Shown: positions 1 to 6,788, numbered from the stretch's first letter. The stretch: 7,048 nt of DNA from Acidobacteriota bacterium (GCA_030624355.1 JAUXKG010000127.1:1-7048); one strand, 5' to 3'. Notes: a model not told the origin generated them from the letters alone. Program-made: numbers and translations.

Positions 1-1020
1 AAAGAGTTGCGTGAGAATCTATCGCCTCTGGGACACACGACCTTCTCCAGCCGCCTCAACGCCAACGAGATCCGTGCTTATGCGCTGCTGGACGTGCAGG
101 GGAAGCTCCCAGTGCGGCTTGCTTATGGTGACGAAGTGGGGCGGTGGAACCCGGTGTTCGAACGGGACATGAAGCGCAACCTCGGGGCGGTCATGACGTT
201 CGGGAGTGATCGGATGTGGATGAACGCCATCACGGTCGCTCCCCCGGACGGCTCCCCCAACACTGGCGAAGTCTGCTCTTCCTGGGTGAAGCGGAATCCT
301 GAGCCGGACGATGTCTATGGACCCGACGGTCAGTGCCGCTGGGACATGGATAATGATATGACGAGGGAGGCCGTGAAGCTGATCATTGATGAGGGTTTTC
401 GCATCGCCAACATTCACACATCCGGGGATAAAGGCAACGAGAGGGCGGTCGATTTATTTGTAGAGATGGGGGGTGCCGGCCGGCGCTGGGGGCTCGATCA
501 TAGCGGCCTATTCAACCCCGACCTGATTCGTAAATCGGGGGAGATTGGCCTGTACTGGAGTGTTTCGGCGGGGAAGTTCAGGGACGACTTCGAGCCCATC
601 GCGGAGGTGTACGGACGGGAAGTGGCGCATAACATGCTCTTTCCCCTCAAGGCCCTGGTCGATTCAGGAGCGAAAGTGACCTACGAAACCAGCGCCCGGC
701 GCGGCCGGGGGACGAAGACAGTGTTCAAGGACATGCAGATGTTCGTGACTCGCAGGAGCGGCGAGGGGAACGTGTGGGGCCTACGCCATGCACTGGATCG
801 GAAGACGGCGCTGAGGATGATGACCCGGTGGGGCGCCGAGTATGTCATGATGGAAGACAAGATCGGTAGCCTGGAGCCGGGCAAATTTGCCGACCTGATT
901 GTTCTCAACCGCAATCCTCTGGACCCGAGCCTGCCGGACGACCAGCTCTCTGAGGTCAAGGTTCTTTTAACGATGATGGGCGGCGAAATCATGTACAACA
1001 CGGCCGAGTCGGGGCTGTAG
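1..1020 (+). CDS. YtcJ-like amidohydrolase (amidohydrolase family 3), C-terminal part, 5'-truncated by window edge
   Basis: The frame is open from base 1, so the gene starts upstream; 339 residues and a TAG stop are visible. Full-length relatives have about 550-620 residues, so the N-terminal half with the metal-binding HxH motif lies outside the window. Family signs are the NIHTSGDKGNERAVDLF segment (usual form THAxGDxA), the WGLDHSG segment, and the C-terminal SLEPGKFADLIVL followed by VKVLLTMMGGEIMY, which forms the small beta-sandwich typical of metal-dependent hydrolases. It is clearly paralogous to the exported amidohydrolase at 4567-6435, sharing VYGREVAHNMLFPLKALV against VYGEKVAHTFVVPVKSLI. 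The position that carries a catalytic Asp in most relatives reads Y-E-T-S here (Ser codon 691-693), where the paralogue has F-E-A-D. Family assignment is secure. Substrate is unknown and activity is uncertain. It converges on the minus-strand cluster. Confidence 0.9.
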   Translation, partial: KELRENLSPLGHTTFSSRLNANEIRAYALLDVQGKLPVRLAYGDEVGRWNPVFERDMKRNLGAVMTFGSDRMWMNAITVAPPDGSPNTGEVCSSWVKRNPEPDDVYGPDGQCRWDMDNDMTREAVKLIIDEGFRIANIHTSGDKGNERAVDLFVEMGGAGRRWGLDHSGLFNPDLIRKSGEIGLYWSVSAGKFRDDFEPIAEVYGREVAHNMLFPLKALVDSGAKVTYETSARRGRGTKTVFKDMQMFVTRRSGEGNVWGLRHALDRKTALRMMTRWGAEYVMMEDKIGSLEPGKFADLIVLNRNPLDPSLPDDQLSEVKVLLTMMGGEIMYNTAESGL

Positions 1021-1063
1021 GTCGTGTGTCGGAATGTTCCTCGTCTGTTCAACTGGTGAGGTA

Positions 1064-1090
1064 GGGGAATAGGGGACAGTTACCTTTTCT
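1064..1090. repeat. Possible REP-like / RAYT-associated palindrome remnant between convergent genes
   Basis: The 95-bp gap between the two convergent genes holds a G-rich block, AGGGGAATAGGGGACAGTTA at 1063-1082, followed by CCTTTTCT. From memory, near-identical GGGGACAGTTACC strings recur between genes in many proteobacterial and metagenomic genomes, close to REP-associated tyrosine transposases. No transposase gene and no second copy is present here. Only a weak pairing, GGTGA near 1055 with TTACC near 1080, is visible, so it is not called a terminator. Confidence 0.3.
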
Positions 1091-1115
1091 GACTTTACCA
1101 GCAAACGTTACCCGA

Positions 1116-1337
1116 TTATTTTTCCTGTGGCTGGGCAGAGGAGTCACCTAATCCGTCCTTTAGATCGGCCTCCAAATCAACATCGGCGCCGAGGCCATAT
1201 AACGATTGGTCGACCAGCATCAATATCGCTTCCAGGTTGCTCTCGATTCCAGCGATGTCGCATCCATCAAGGGCCTGCACCTGCTTGCGGATCCGTGTTA
1301 AGTCTTTGACTAATTTTTCGGTGCACTTCGGATTCAT
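1116..1337 (-). CDS. Small hypothetical protein, 73 aa, last gene of the cluster
   Basis: I do not recognise this protein. It is acidic and looks mostly helical: residues 1-50 contain a heptad-like run (KLVKDLTRIRKQVQALDG, then IESNLEAILMLVDQSLYGL), and a Asp/Gly/Ser-rich tail follows. There is no signal peptide or membrane segment, and two cysteines (Cys5 and Cys26) are not in a recognisable metal motif. The ATG lies 2 nt after the TAA stop of the ligase gene and has no clear Shine-Dalgarno sequence, which suggests translation is coupled to the upstream gene. That tight linkage is the main argument that it is real and works with the ligase or the UbiD-type enzyme. It could be a small helical partner protein, but nothing in the sequence shows this directly. 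Confidence 0.65.
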   Translation of the reverse strand: MNPKCTEKLVKDLTRIRKQVQALDGCDIAGIESNLEAILMLVDQSLYGLGADVDLEADLKDGLGDSSAQPQEK

Positions 1338-1339
1338 AG

Positions 1340-2662
1340 TTATTGATGAATAGGCGGGATTTCTCGCTGGTCAATAATTTTCTGTGCCTTGTCTGCTCTA
1401 CGCGGTAGCGACCCGTACTCGACGATTTCGACGTTAAACCTGAGTAAAAGCCTCTCCTGGAACTTTTTCCCCAAGCCCCGTTTCATCTTCTGCAATTGAG
1501 CGGGGGAAGTGTTCGGGAGTGACTCAACTCTCAAGGTAACTTCATCTGAATGATCTCGGGTGTGGAGAATCACCTGATAGTGCTCACCGAGCTGTGATTC
1601 TTCTTGAACGATCCTTTCGATTTCAGTTGGGGATATCAGAATTCCCCGAACTTTTCGTAGATCATCGATTCTTCTTACCACGACCCCAGTCTGTGTGGCC
1701 TGCAAAGAGAGAAAGCTTCTTCCGCACAAGCAGCTCTCACCAGGGGCGCGGCGAACAATGCTCCCGGTCCGAAAGCGAATGAGGGGCATGGCTTGGCGAA
1801 ACAATGTTGTGATGATCAATTCACCGTCTTCTCCGGGAGCGACCGGCCGGTGATTCTGGTCCAGAATCTCTGCAATGAGATAGTTCTCCTGCAAATGGTA
1901 GACATTTGGGTTGGCTGGGCATTCAAAGGCAATACCGCCGGTCTCAGTGCTGCCGATACGATCATAAACTGCAGCCCCCCAGCAGTCTCGCAGTTTCTGT
2001 TTCAGTTCAGTGGGGTGGGGCTCCGCTGAAGTCACTATGAGACGGACCTGGCACTCGGTCTCCAAATCCACATCCATAGCACGGGCCACCGCCGCCAGGT
2101 GCATGGTGTAGTTGGGAGTGCCCAACAGTACTGAGACTTTATAGTCAAGCAGGAGGCGAACGCGCGCTTCCGAGGTCAGTCCTCCTGCCGCTACCACCGT
2201 GGTGCCAATGCGGTCCAGACCACTCAGGTAGGACCAGAAGGCGATATGAGGGCCATAACTGAAAGCAGCCAGCGCCGTATCCTCTCGGCGAACACCCATG
2301 GCATAAAGCGCCGAGGCCGCTAAATCGCTATAGGCCACCCAGTCTCGGCGGGAGTCGGGAAAACGCGTAGGCGTGCCGCTGGTGCCGGATGTCTGGTGCC
2401 AGCGCAGTAAGTCTCGATTGGGAAGAGATGGACGGGTAGTTTCCAAAATCTCCTGTAGGTGTTTTTTTTCTGAAAAAGGTAGACGGTGCAAGTCGGCAAG
2501 TCCTCGGAAGGACGTTGCCTCGAGCTCCTCTTTCCGGAAACGTTCCCGATAATAGGAATTTCGGCGGGCCAGGAAGCGAACTAAAGCGCACAGTCTTTGA
2601 GATTGAAATTCCTCGAGGGCGCTTCGGGAGAAAGTCTCAGTGAAACTCCAGAATTTCTTCAT
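1340..2662 (-). CDS. Phenylacetate-CoA-ligase-like (PaaK family) adenylate-forming enzyme
   Basis: At 440 residues the protein has the usual length of PaaK-type ligases, which activate aryl or arylacetic acids with ATP and pass the acyl group to CoA in the cytoplasm. Landmarks in order are the phosphate-binding loop TSGTSGTPT (91-99), the YDRIGSTE segment (233-240, counterpart of the YGxTE adenine-binding motif), GELIITTL (280-287), MPLIRFRTG (292-300), a CLCG pair (311-314), the hinge-like RIDDLRKVRG (331-340) and the C-terminal DKAQKIID segment, in which Lys425 is the likely catalytic lysine. The residue after RTG is Ser301 instead of the nearly invariant ribose-binding Asp. The ATG at 2662 is fixed by an in-frame stop six codons upstream; no strong ribosome binding site is seen. 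It lies 81 nt after the 105-aa gene and 2 nt before the 73-aa gene. Family is secure; substrate is unknown. Confidence 0.9.
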   Translation of the reverse strand: MKKFWSFTETFSRSALEEFQSQRLCALVRFLARRNSYYRERFRKEELEATSFRGLADLHRLPFSEKKHLQEILETTRPSLPNRDLLRWHQTSGTSGTPTRFPDSRRDWVAYSDLAASALYAMGVRREDTALAAFSYGPHIAFWSYLSGLDRIGTTVVAAGGLTSEARVRLLLDYKVSVLLGTPNYTMHLAAVARAMDVDLETECQVRLIVTSAEPHPTELKQKLRDCWGAAVYDRIGSTETGGIAFECPANPNVYHLQENYLIAEILDQNHRPVAPGEDGELIITTLFRQAMPLIRFRTGSIVRRAPGESCLCGRSFLSLQATQTGVVVRRIDDLRKVRGILISPTEIERIVQEESQLGEHYQVILHTRDHSDEVTLRVESLPNTSPAQLQKMKRGLGKKFQERLLLRFNVEIVEYGSLPRRADKAQKIIDQREIPPIHQ

Positions 2663-2743
2663 GGTGAGCGGGTATGGCTAACCACTACCATTTTTATCCA
2701 GGGGGGAGAGACTCTTTGGATGTTTGCTGCATGAAGGCAAGAG

Positions 2744-3061
2744 TTATTTTGCTGATTTTCTGGGCGCTTCCTGCATCTGCTCCGCCACCTCAAAAATGTC
2801 CGCGTACGGTCTTCCTGGCAGAGAATCTCCTAACTCCTCCAGCACCTTGATCCCCCACGGTTGAGGATCTTTGACCCCCACCGCGGATCTCACCCAAAGC
2901 TTATCCCAATGCTCCAGGGCATCGGGTGAGCGTGAGACCGTCACTCGAGCGATTCGGGCGTCATATTTGCGAAGTCCAGGCGAGAGATCGCGCAAAGTGA
3001 GGACGACCTCCTGACCTTCCTGCAAATCCTCATGACGTCTAACAAAACACTCGGATTCCAC
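2744..3061 (-). CDS. Small protein, 105 aa, possible gamma-type subunit of a UbiD-family carboxylase
   Basis: This soluble protein has no signal peptide. Its core, from about residue 14 to 75, contains EGQEVVLTLRDLSPGLRKYD, then ARIARVTVSRSPDALE and DKLWVRSAVG, which looks like a short beta-rich fold; the C-terminus ends in a charged helix. The pattern (Leu-Arg-Asp-Leu-x-Pro-Gly-x-Arg-Lys-Tyr, then Lys-Leu-Trp-Val-Arg) and the position directly after a ubiD-type gene recall the small gamma subunit of phenylphosphate carboxylase. I could not run the profile comparison, so this is a lead. The start is GTG at 3061: an in-frame TGA three codons upstream excludes a longer form, and a strong AGAGGAG lies 10 nt before it. 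Alternatives are a VdcD/BsdD-like small subunit or an unrelated chaperone-like partner. Confidence 0.75.
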   Translation of the reverse strand: MESECFVRRHEDLQEGQEVVLTLRDLSPGLRKYDARIARVTVSRSPDALEHWDKLWVRSAVGVKDPQPWGIKVLEELGDSLPGRPYADIFEVAEQMQEAPRKSAK

Positions 3062-3071
3062 TTGAATTCAT

Positions 3072-3078
3072 CTCCTCT
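3072..3078 (-). promoter_or_regulatory. Ribosome binding site deciding the GTG start of the 105-aa gene
   Basis: AGAGGAG on the minus strand lies 10 nt before the GTG at 3061. An ATG at 3069-3071 sits directly against it but opens only a ten-codon frame ending in TAG, so GTG is the credible start. Confidence 0.6.
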
Positions 3079-3094
3079 AGAGTTAGTTGAGGTC

Positions 3095-4528
3095 CTACAG
3101 ACCGTAGGCTTCCCAATTGGCCAGAACTTTTTGTTTCACCTCCTCAGGGTAGGTGCCTTCGAAGGTCGCTTTTACCGGTGTCTCCGAGAGTTTCCAGTGA
3201 GGGGGCCAGGTTGCATCAAAAGCAGCAGTGGCTCCTGCTAGCCTGGATCGCTCTTCCTGCTCATAGTAGGGCGTGAGGGTCTGGGCACGCCCTTCATAGG
3301 TGGTGATCAAGATCCCGCGCCCCGGATGACACTTGGTGGACAGCGCGTGGATCACCTCGGTGAGATTAAACACATCTACGTCCTCGTCCACCACCACAAT
3401 CTTTGACAGGTGTGCGCGGCGGGCCGTAAGCGCATTCAGAACTTTTTGGGCGATCTCATGTCCACCCTTTTTCACCGCCACGAAGGCCAAGTGGGTGGCC
3501 CCTTCGGGGGGCACATAGACAGCGGTCACTGGAATCCCCTCCCGTTCGAGCCGCCGCTGAATGGCGATCCCTCCGCCCAGGGAGGTGACGATGGAGGTGC
3601 AGTCCTTCAGGCCCGTGCAGTCCACAGTCAAGACGGGATCGTTACGGTGAGTAATGGCTTGGACGCGACACAGCACACCCCTTCCCATTTCCCCCGAGCG
3701 ATAGCCCGGATACTCCCCGTAGGGGCCTTCATGGGCGATCCGATCGGGGAGGATTTCTCCCTCGATCACGATCTCAGCGGTGGCTGGGACGAGCAGGTCG
3801 TTGGTTTCGCACCGAATCAGGTCAACAGGCCTGCCGGCAAGCCCTCCCGCCAGAGCCGACTCCTCACGCCCGAGACGATAGGTCGAGGTGGCAGCCAGGT
3901 GGCTGGCCAGATTAGCGCCGATGGCTATGGCAACCGGCATGGGCTGGTTGTGGGGGACGTACTTTTCCTGGAGCATTTTACCGAAGTGGCTGGTGGGCGC
4001 AGGCCAGCCCGTTAGAAACTTATCATTGTGTACCATGAAGCGGTAAGTGCCCCAATTGACCCAGCCCGTCTCTGGCTCTCGGGTCACCACAATACACCAG
4101 GTGCCAAGATAACGCCCTCCGTCGCCCTCGTGGATCATAGGGGCAGGCAAAGCGTATAGGTCAACAGCTTTGTCTATAACAATATTCTCTTTGCAAGGGG
4201 CGTCCTTTACAGTACGAGGAGGAATGAGGTTGGTTTCACGCTTCATGTACTCCTGGTAAAGCTCAGGGATGGGTGCGTCTGGCCGCAGACCGAGTGCCAC
4301 GGCGGCACGCCGCCAGGTGGCGATGGGATTGGCGAAGATACTGTAATCAGAATAGTCAGCTATCCGGCGAAACCAGATGGCAGGGCCATCCAACTCGCAG
4401 GTTCGTCGACTAATGGCCCCCAGTTCCAGATCCCAATGCACCTCCTGCTCGACAACAGCCAGATCTTGAGTGCCTTGAAGCGATTCAATAAAGGATCGTA
4501 AGTCATCACGTGTTTCGGTCTCGCTCAT
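3095..4528 (-). CDS. UbiD-family prenyl-FMN-dependent (de)carboxylase
   Basis: At 477 residues this has normal UbiD length. Family members use prenylated FMN, Mn2+ and K+ for reversible (de)carboxylation of aromatic or alpha,beta-unsaturated acids in the cytoplasm. Key residues by spacing against Aspergillus Fdc1: Asn158 and Arg163 in NWGTYRFMVHNDK, His181 in SHFGKML, Glu241 in CETNDLLVPA, and Glu267 with Glu272 in HEGPYGEYPGY, which supply the metal ligands and the Glu-Arg-Glu catalytic set. The DEDVDVFNLTEV segment (381-392) is also typical. All expected catalytic residues are present, so the enzyme should be active if prenyl-FMN is available; no ubiX-type gene lies in this window. The ATG at 4528 has AGAAGG 6 nt upstream. 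It follows the exported amidohydrolase by 38 nt and precedes the 105-aa gene by 33 nt. It is probably not ubiquinone UbiD, because the neighbours are catabolic in type; the substrate cannot be read from sequence. Confidence 0.95.
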   Translation of the reverse strand: MSETETRDDLRSFIESLQGTQDLAVVEQEVHWDLELGAISRRTCELDGPAIWFRRIADYSDYSIFANPIATWRRAAVALGLRPDAPIPELYQEYMKRETNLIPPRTVKDAPCKENIVIDKAVDLYALPAPMIHEGDGGRYLGTWCIVVTREPETGWVNWGTYRFMVHNDKFLTGWPAPTSHFGKMLQEKYVPHNQPMPVAIAIGANLASHLAATSTYRLGREESALAGGLAGRPVDLIRCETNDLLVPATAEIVIEGEILPDRIAHEGPYGEYPGYRSGEMGRGVLCRVQAITHRNDPVLTVDCTGLKDCTSIVTSLGGGIAIQRRLEREGIPVTAVYVPPEGATHLAFVAVKKGGHEIAQKVLNALTARRAHLSKIVVVDEDVDVFNLTEVIHALSTKCHPGRGILITTYEGRAQTLTPYYEQEERSRLAGATAAFDATWPPHWKLSETPVKATFEGTYPEEVKQKVLANWEAYGL

Positions 4529-4534
4529 ATTTCG

Positions 4535-4540
4535 CCTTCT
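4535..4540 (-). promoter_or_regulatory. Ribosome binding site of the UbiD-family gene
   Basis: AGAAGG on the minus strand lies 6 nt before the ATG at 4528, within the short gap after the amidohydrolase stop. It supports this start and independent initiation within a shared transcript. Confidence 0.6.
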
Positions 4541-4566
4541 TGAAATGCAGCAAGCTTTGGCCCAGC

Positions 4567-6435
4567 TTAGTGCCTCTTTTGTAATTCCTGGTAGGTTGCA
4601 ATCACAGCGCCTCCTGGCGGGAGACTGTATTCCTGGGCGAAGTGAGGATTCATAAAGACAGTCTTCCCACCCAACATCGTCAGCAGAACCTGAACCTCAC
4701 TCATTTCCGTTTTTGGAATCGACAGATAATCTCGGTCAATGATCACCAGGTCGGCCAGCTTCCCTTCCTCAATGGAACCTAACTCATTCTCCTTTAACAC
4801 ATACTCCGCTGCCCAGCGGGTGATCATCTTCAGCAGAGTGACCCGGTCTATTGCCTCCTGCGGACCCCAGACTGTGCCGTCCCTGAGCTTCCGGGTCATC
4901 AGAAGTTCCATGTCATCCCACAGGTACACATCTCTGTCCGCCTCGAAGACAACCTTGACGCCCGCCTCAATCAGGCTCTTGACCGGGACCACAAAGGTAT
5001 GGGCGACCTTCTCTCCATAGACCTTTGCTGCCTCAGGAGCCACTCCATCAATATATTTTGGAGAACAGCTGAAAATAATCCCCAATCTGGCCGCCCGTTG
5101 GAAGTCCTTGGGATTGACAAACGTGCAGTGATCAAAGGCCCATCTGTGGGTAGCGGAAGGCCCCAGCTGCCGCTGGATTTCCTCAACCATATCGAGCGCA
5201 TTGCTGACGGACCGGTCCCCGGCAACGTGTGTGTTTGCAAACCTGACTCCATTGAGGGCGCTGTTGTAGATCCACTCTTTATAGTAATGGCCCTTAATTG
5301 TCGCTCCCTTACCTCGAGCCCCGCTATATTCGATTTCGGTATGACATTGACCGACCGGCCACCATCGATCAATCGCTCCAAAAGCACCATGTCTTTCCTG
5401 ATCGGTACAGGCCCTGGTGCTGGCCCCATCGATTGCCGTCGGTGCCACGGATGTCACCCAGAGGGTTTCAGACCCTTTCCCAATTCGATCCCCTACTCCT
5501 TTCAGATCCTTCGCCGGATCCGTTACCGTCCCGAAATATTCCATGAGACCATAACCGATCCGCAGGGTCATCTCCCCCTTGGACTCCAAGAGTTGGTAGG
5601 CAGCAAGACTCTCGGGCGGCATCCGGGTCGATACAGTGGTTAGGCCCATAGAGGACAATTCTTCCATGGTTCTTTTTTGTATGGGAGCCAGAACCTCGGG
5701 AGCGGGGGTGGGCAAAATATGATTCACAAGCCTACTGGCGGGAGGTTCCAGGTGTCCCTCGGGTTGAGCGGAGGAATCGATCCAATAGCGGCCATACTTT
5801 TCGATGAAGTCGCCGTGTGTCTCCCACAAAATCTCAATGGCCTTGCTGTTGACTAGAAAGCCATTGAGATCGTTAATGACAGACACGGCCACCGGGTTGT
5901 CGGGGGTCACCTTATCCAACTCCCACCTGTTCAGATCATCCAACAGTATCTTGGCCTGTTGGACGGAGATACTCCCTCCTACTCTCCCAAAGTAAATCCA
6001 TTGGCCGGGTTCAAACTGATGCTTCTCCATCAGTCCCTTGATTTGATTGAGTACGTCATCCTTGGTTCTGACGGCTCGCATGTCTATCTGTGGTCCAGAC
6101 CGACTGGAGCGTGCGTATATGTGCCTGTGCGTATCGATCAGACCTGGTGTTACCGTCCTCCCTTTCAGATCGATGGCCACAGTACCTGGCCCGCTCAGCT
6201 TCAAGATTTCTGAGTCCTGCCCGACCGCAGTAAAGCGTCCGTCGCTGATGGCAAGAGCTTCCGCGACGGTGAAGTTCTCATCCACAGTGAGTATCTTCCC
6301 GTTATAAAAAACGGTGTCCGCTTCCTGCTGAGTCGTCCTCCCCTGGGCCCAAACAGTACCCTCAGGCACAAGTAAGTTCATTAAGGCCAGCAGTAAGGAA
6401 ACAGACGTGCAAACTTTCAAGGCTCGATCCTGCAT
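4567..6435 (-). CDS. Exported YtcJ-like amidohydrolase (amidohydrolase family 3)
   Basis: The 622-residue protein begins with a signal peptide: MQDRALK, a hydrophobic stretch around residues 10-24, and a likely cleavage after VWA (30), so the enzyme should act in the periplasm or outside the cell. Next come the beta-sandwich strand VFYNGKILTVDENF (42-55), TPGLIDTHRHIY (96-107) with metal ligands His103 and His105, NTHVAGDRS (401-409), FDHC (434-437), FEAD (497-500, Asp500 at the usual catalytic Asp position) and SIEEGKLADLVIIDRDY (554-570). The region aligned with the usual Lys-bearing KxxxDG strand reads TSVAPTAIDGAS, so the bridging Lys of many relatives is absent. The frame stays open to 6624, but ATG at 6435 is preferred because GGGGAG lies 6 nt upstream and the signal peptide starts there. 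It is the first gene of the cluster. Family relatives hydrolyse N-formyl or other amide bonds; the substrate here is unknown. Confidence 0.92.
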   Translation of the reverse strand: MQDRALKVCTSVSLLLALMNLLVPEGTVWAQGRTTQQEADTVFYNGKILTVDENFTVAEALAISDGRFTAVGQDSEILKLSGPGTVAIDLKGRTVTPGLIDTHRHIYARSSRSGPQIDMRAVRTKDDVLNQIKGLMEKHQFEPGQWIYFGRVGGSISVQQAKILLDDLNRWELDKVTPDNPVAVSVINDLNGFLVNSKAIEILWETHGDFIEKYGRYWIDSSAQPEGHLEPPASRLVNHILPTPAPEVLAPIQKRTMEELSSMGLTTVSTRMPPESLAAYQLLESKGEMTLRIGYGLMEYFGTVTDPAKDLKGVGDRIGKGSETLWVTSVAPTAIDGASTRACTDQERHGAFGAIDRWWPVGQCHTEIEYSGARGKGATIKGHYYKEWIYNSALNGVRFANTHVAGDRSVSNALDMVEEIQRQLGPSATHRWAFDHCTFVNPKDFQRAARLGIIFSCSPKYIDGVAPEAAKVYGEKVAHTFVVPVKSLIEAGVKVVFEADRDVYLWDDMELLMTRKLRDGTVWGPQEAIDRVTLLKMITRWAAEYVLKENELGSIEEGKLADLVIIDRDYLSIPKTEMSEVQVLLTMLGGKTVFMNPHFAQEYSLPPGGAVIATYQELQKRH

Positions 6436-6441
6436 GGTTTT

Positions 6442-6447
6442 CTCCCC
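6442..6447 (-). promoter_or_regulatory. Ribosome binding site fixing the amidohydrolase start
   Basis: GGGGAG on the minus strand lies 6 nt before the ATG at 6435. It rules in the start that yields a clean signal peptide and rules out the 63-residue upstream extension, which is cysteine- and arginine-rich and lacks family similarity. Confidence 0.65.
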
Positions 6448-6570
6448 ATAGCTCTTTTCACAGGCCCGAGACTGGGCCCTTGTTCTTCTATCTTCCTCAT
6501 TGGCTTCATGTGCCCGAATGGCTACTCTTACCCAACCGTGACACGAGTGTGCTTGACTAATTCTTTTGCA

Positions 6571-6599
6571 TTGATACACTACGCTCACGCAAAAGGCAA
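6571..6599 (-). promoter_or_regulatory. Candidate sigma-70-type promoter for the minus-strand cluster
   Basis: On the minus strand TTGCCT (6594-6599) and TATCAA (6571-6576) are separated by 17 nt, each matching four of six consensus positions. The site would leave a leader of about 130 nt before the amidohydrolase ATG. The leader contains a near-palindrome ACACGAGTGT (6541-6550) and a short hairpin (GGCCC at 6463-6467 with GGGCC at 6474-6478). This is consensus matching by eye only. Confidence 0.3.
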
Positions 6600-6653
6600 A
6601 CTCGATTATTCGGTTTTTTAGCAACAGAGTGCAGGCGGGTGAGAACCACCTAA

Positions 6654-6788
6654 AAGGGGAAAGTACTCTTTCTTCATGCCAGTGGGGGTGACTATCTGAC
6701 GGTTCCTGAAGACGAGATTTACAAGATTCCCGTTCTGATGACCGTGATCGGGGGTAAACTCATGTTTGAGGAAGCAGGTCAGCTGTGA
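6654..6788 (+). pseudogene. Decayed C-terminal tail of a third YtcJ-like amidohydrolase
   Basis: Reading from 6690 gives DYLTVPEDEIYKI, then PVLMTVIGGKLMF and a TGA at 6786. This matches the last beta-sandwich strands of family-3 amidohydrolases and parallels DYLSIPKTEMSEVQVLLTML in the intact gene. Just upstream the family pattern continues in another frame: GKYSFFMPVG from 6658 looks like a damaged GKYADFMVLG, so a frame change lies near 6681-6690. In-frame stops at 6640 and 6651 interrupt further reading, and the metal-binding core is missing entirely. It is on the opposite strand to the neighbouring intact copy and is nearer in wording to a different subgroup (VPEDEI), so it is not a simple recent duplicate. 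The upstream limit is approximate and traces may reach about 6620. Confidence 0.75.

Noticed and set aside
1021..1115. Bidirectional terminator between the convergent genes
   Set aside because: No GC-rich stem followed by a T-run is visible on either strand; the only pairing is a weak 5-bp match.
3039..3071. Ten-codon ATG minigene overlapping the start of the 105-aa gene
   Set aside because: The Shine-Dalgarno sequence touches this ATG with no spacer, which is too close for initiation; the same site serves the GTG at 3061 better.
3410..4015. 201-codon plus-strand open frame inside the UbiD-family gene
   Set aside because: It lies opposite a gene with all catalytic motifs intact and reads as an antisense shadow with low-complexity Gly/Arg-rich content.
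4999..5643. 214-codon plus-strand open frame inside the exported amidohydrolase gene
   Set aside because: It is antisense to conserved amidohydrolase motifs and has no family signature.
6463..6478. GGCCC/GGGCC hairpin in the leader of the cluster as an attenuator
   Set aside because: The stem is only 5 bp with a 6-nt loop, has no following U-run and no alternative pairing that I could find.
6436..6624. 63-residue N-terminal extension of the exported amidohydrolase reading back to 6624
   Set aside because: It places the signal peptide internally, has no ribosome binding site and no family similarity; the ATG at 6435 has GGGGAG at ideal spacing.
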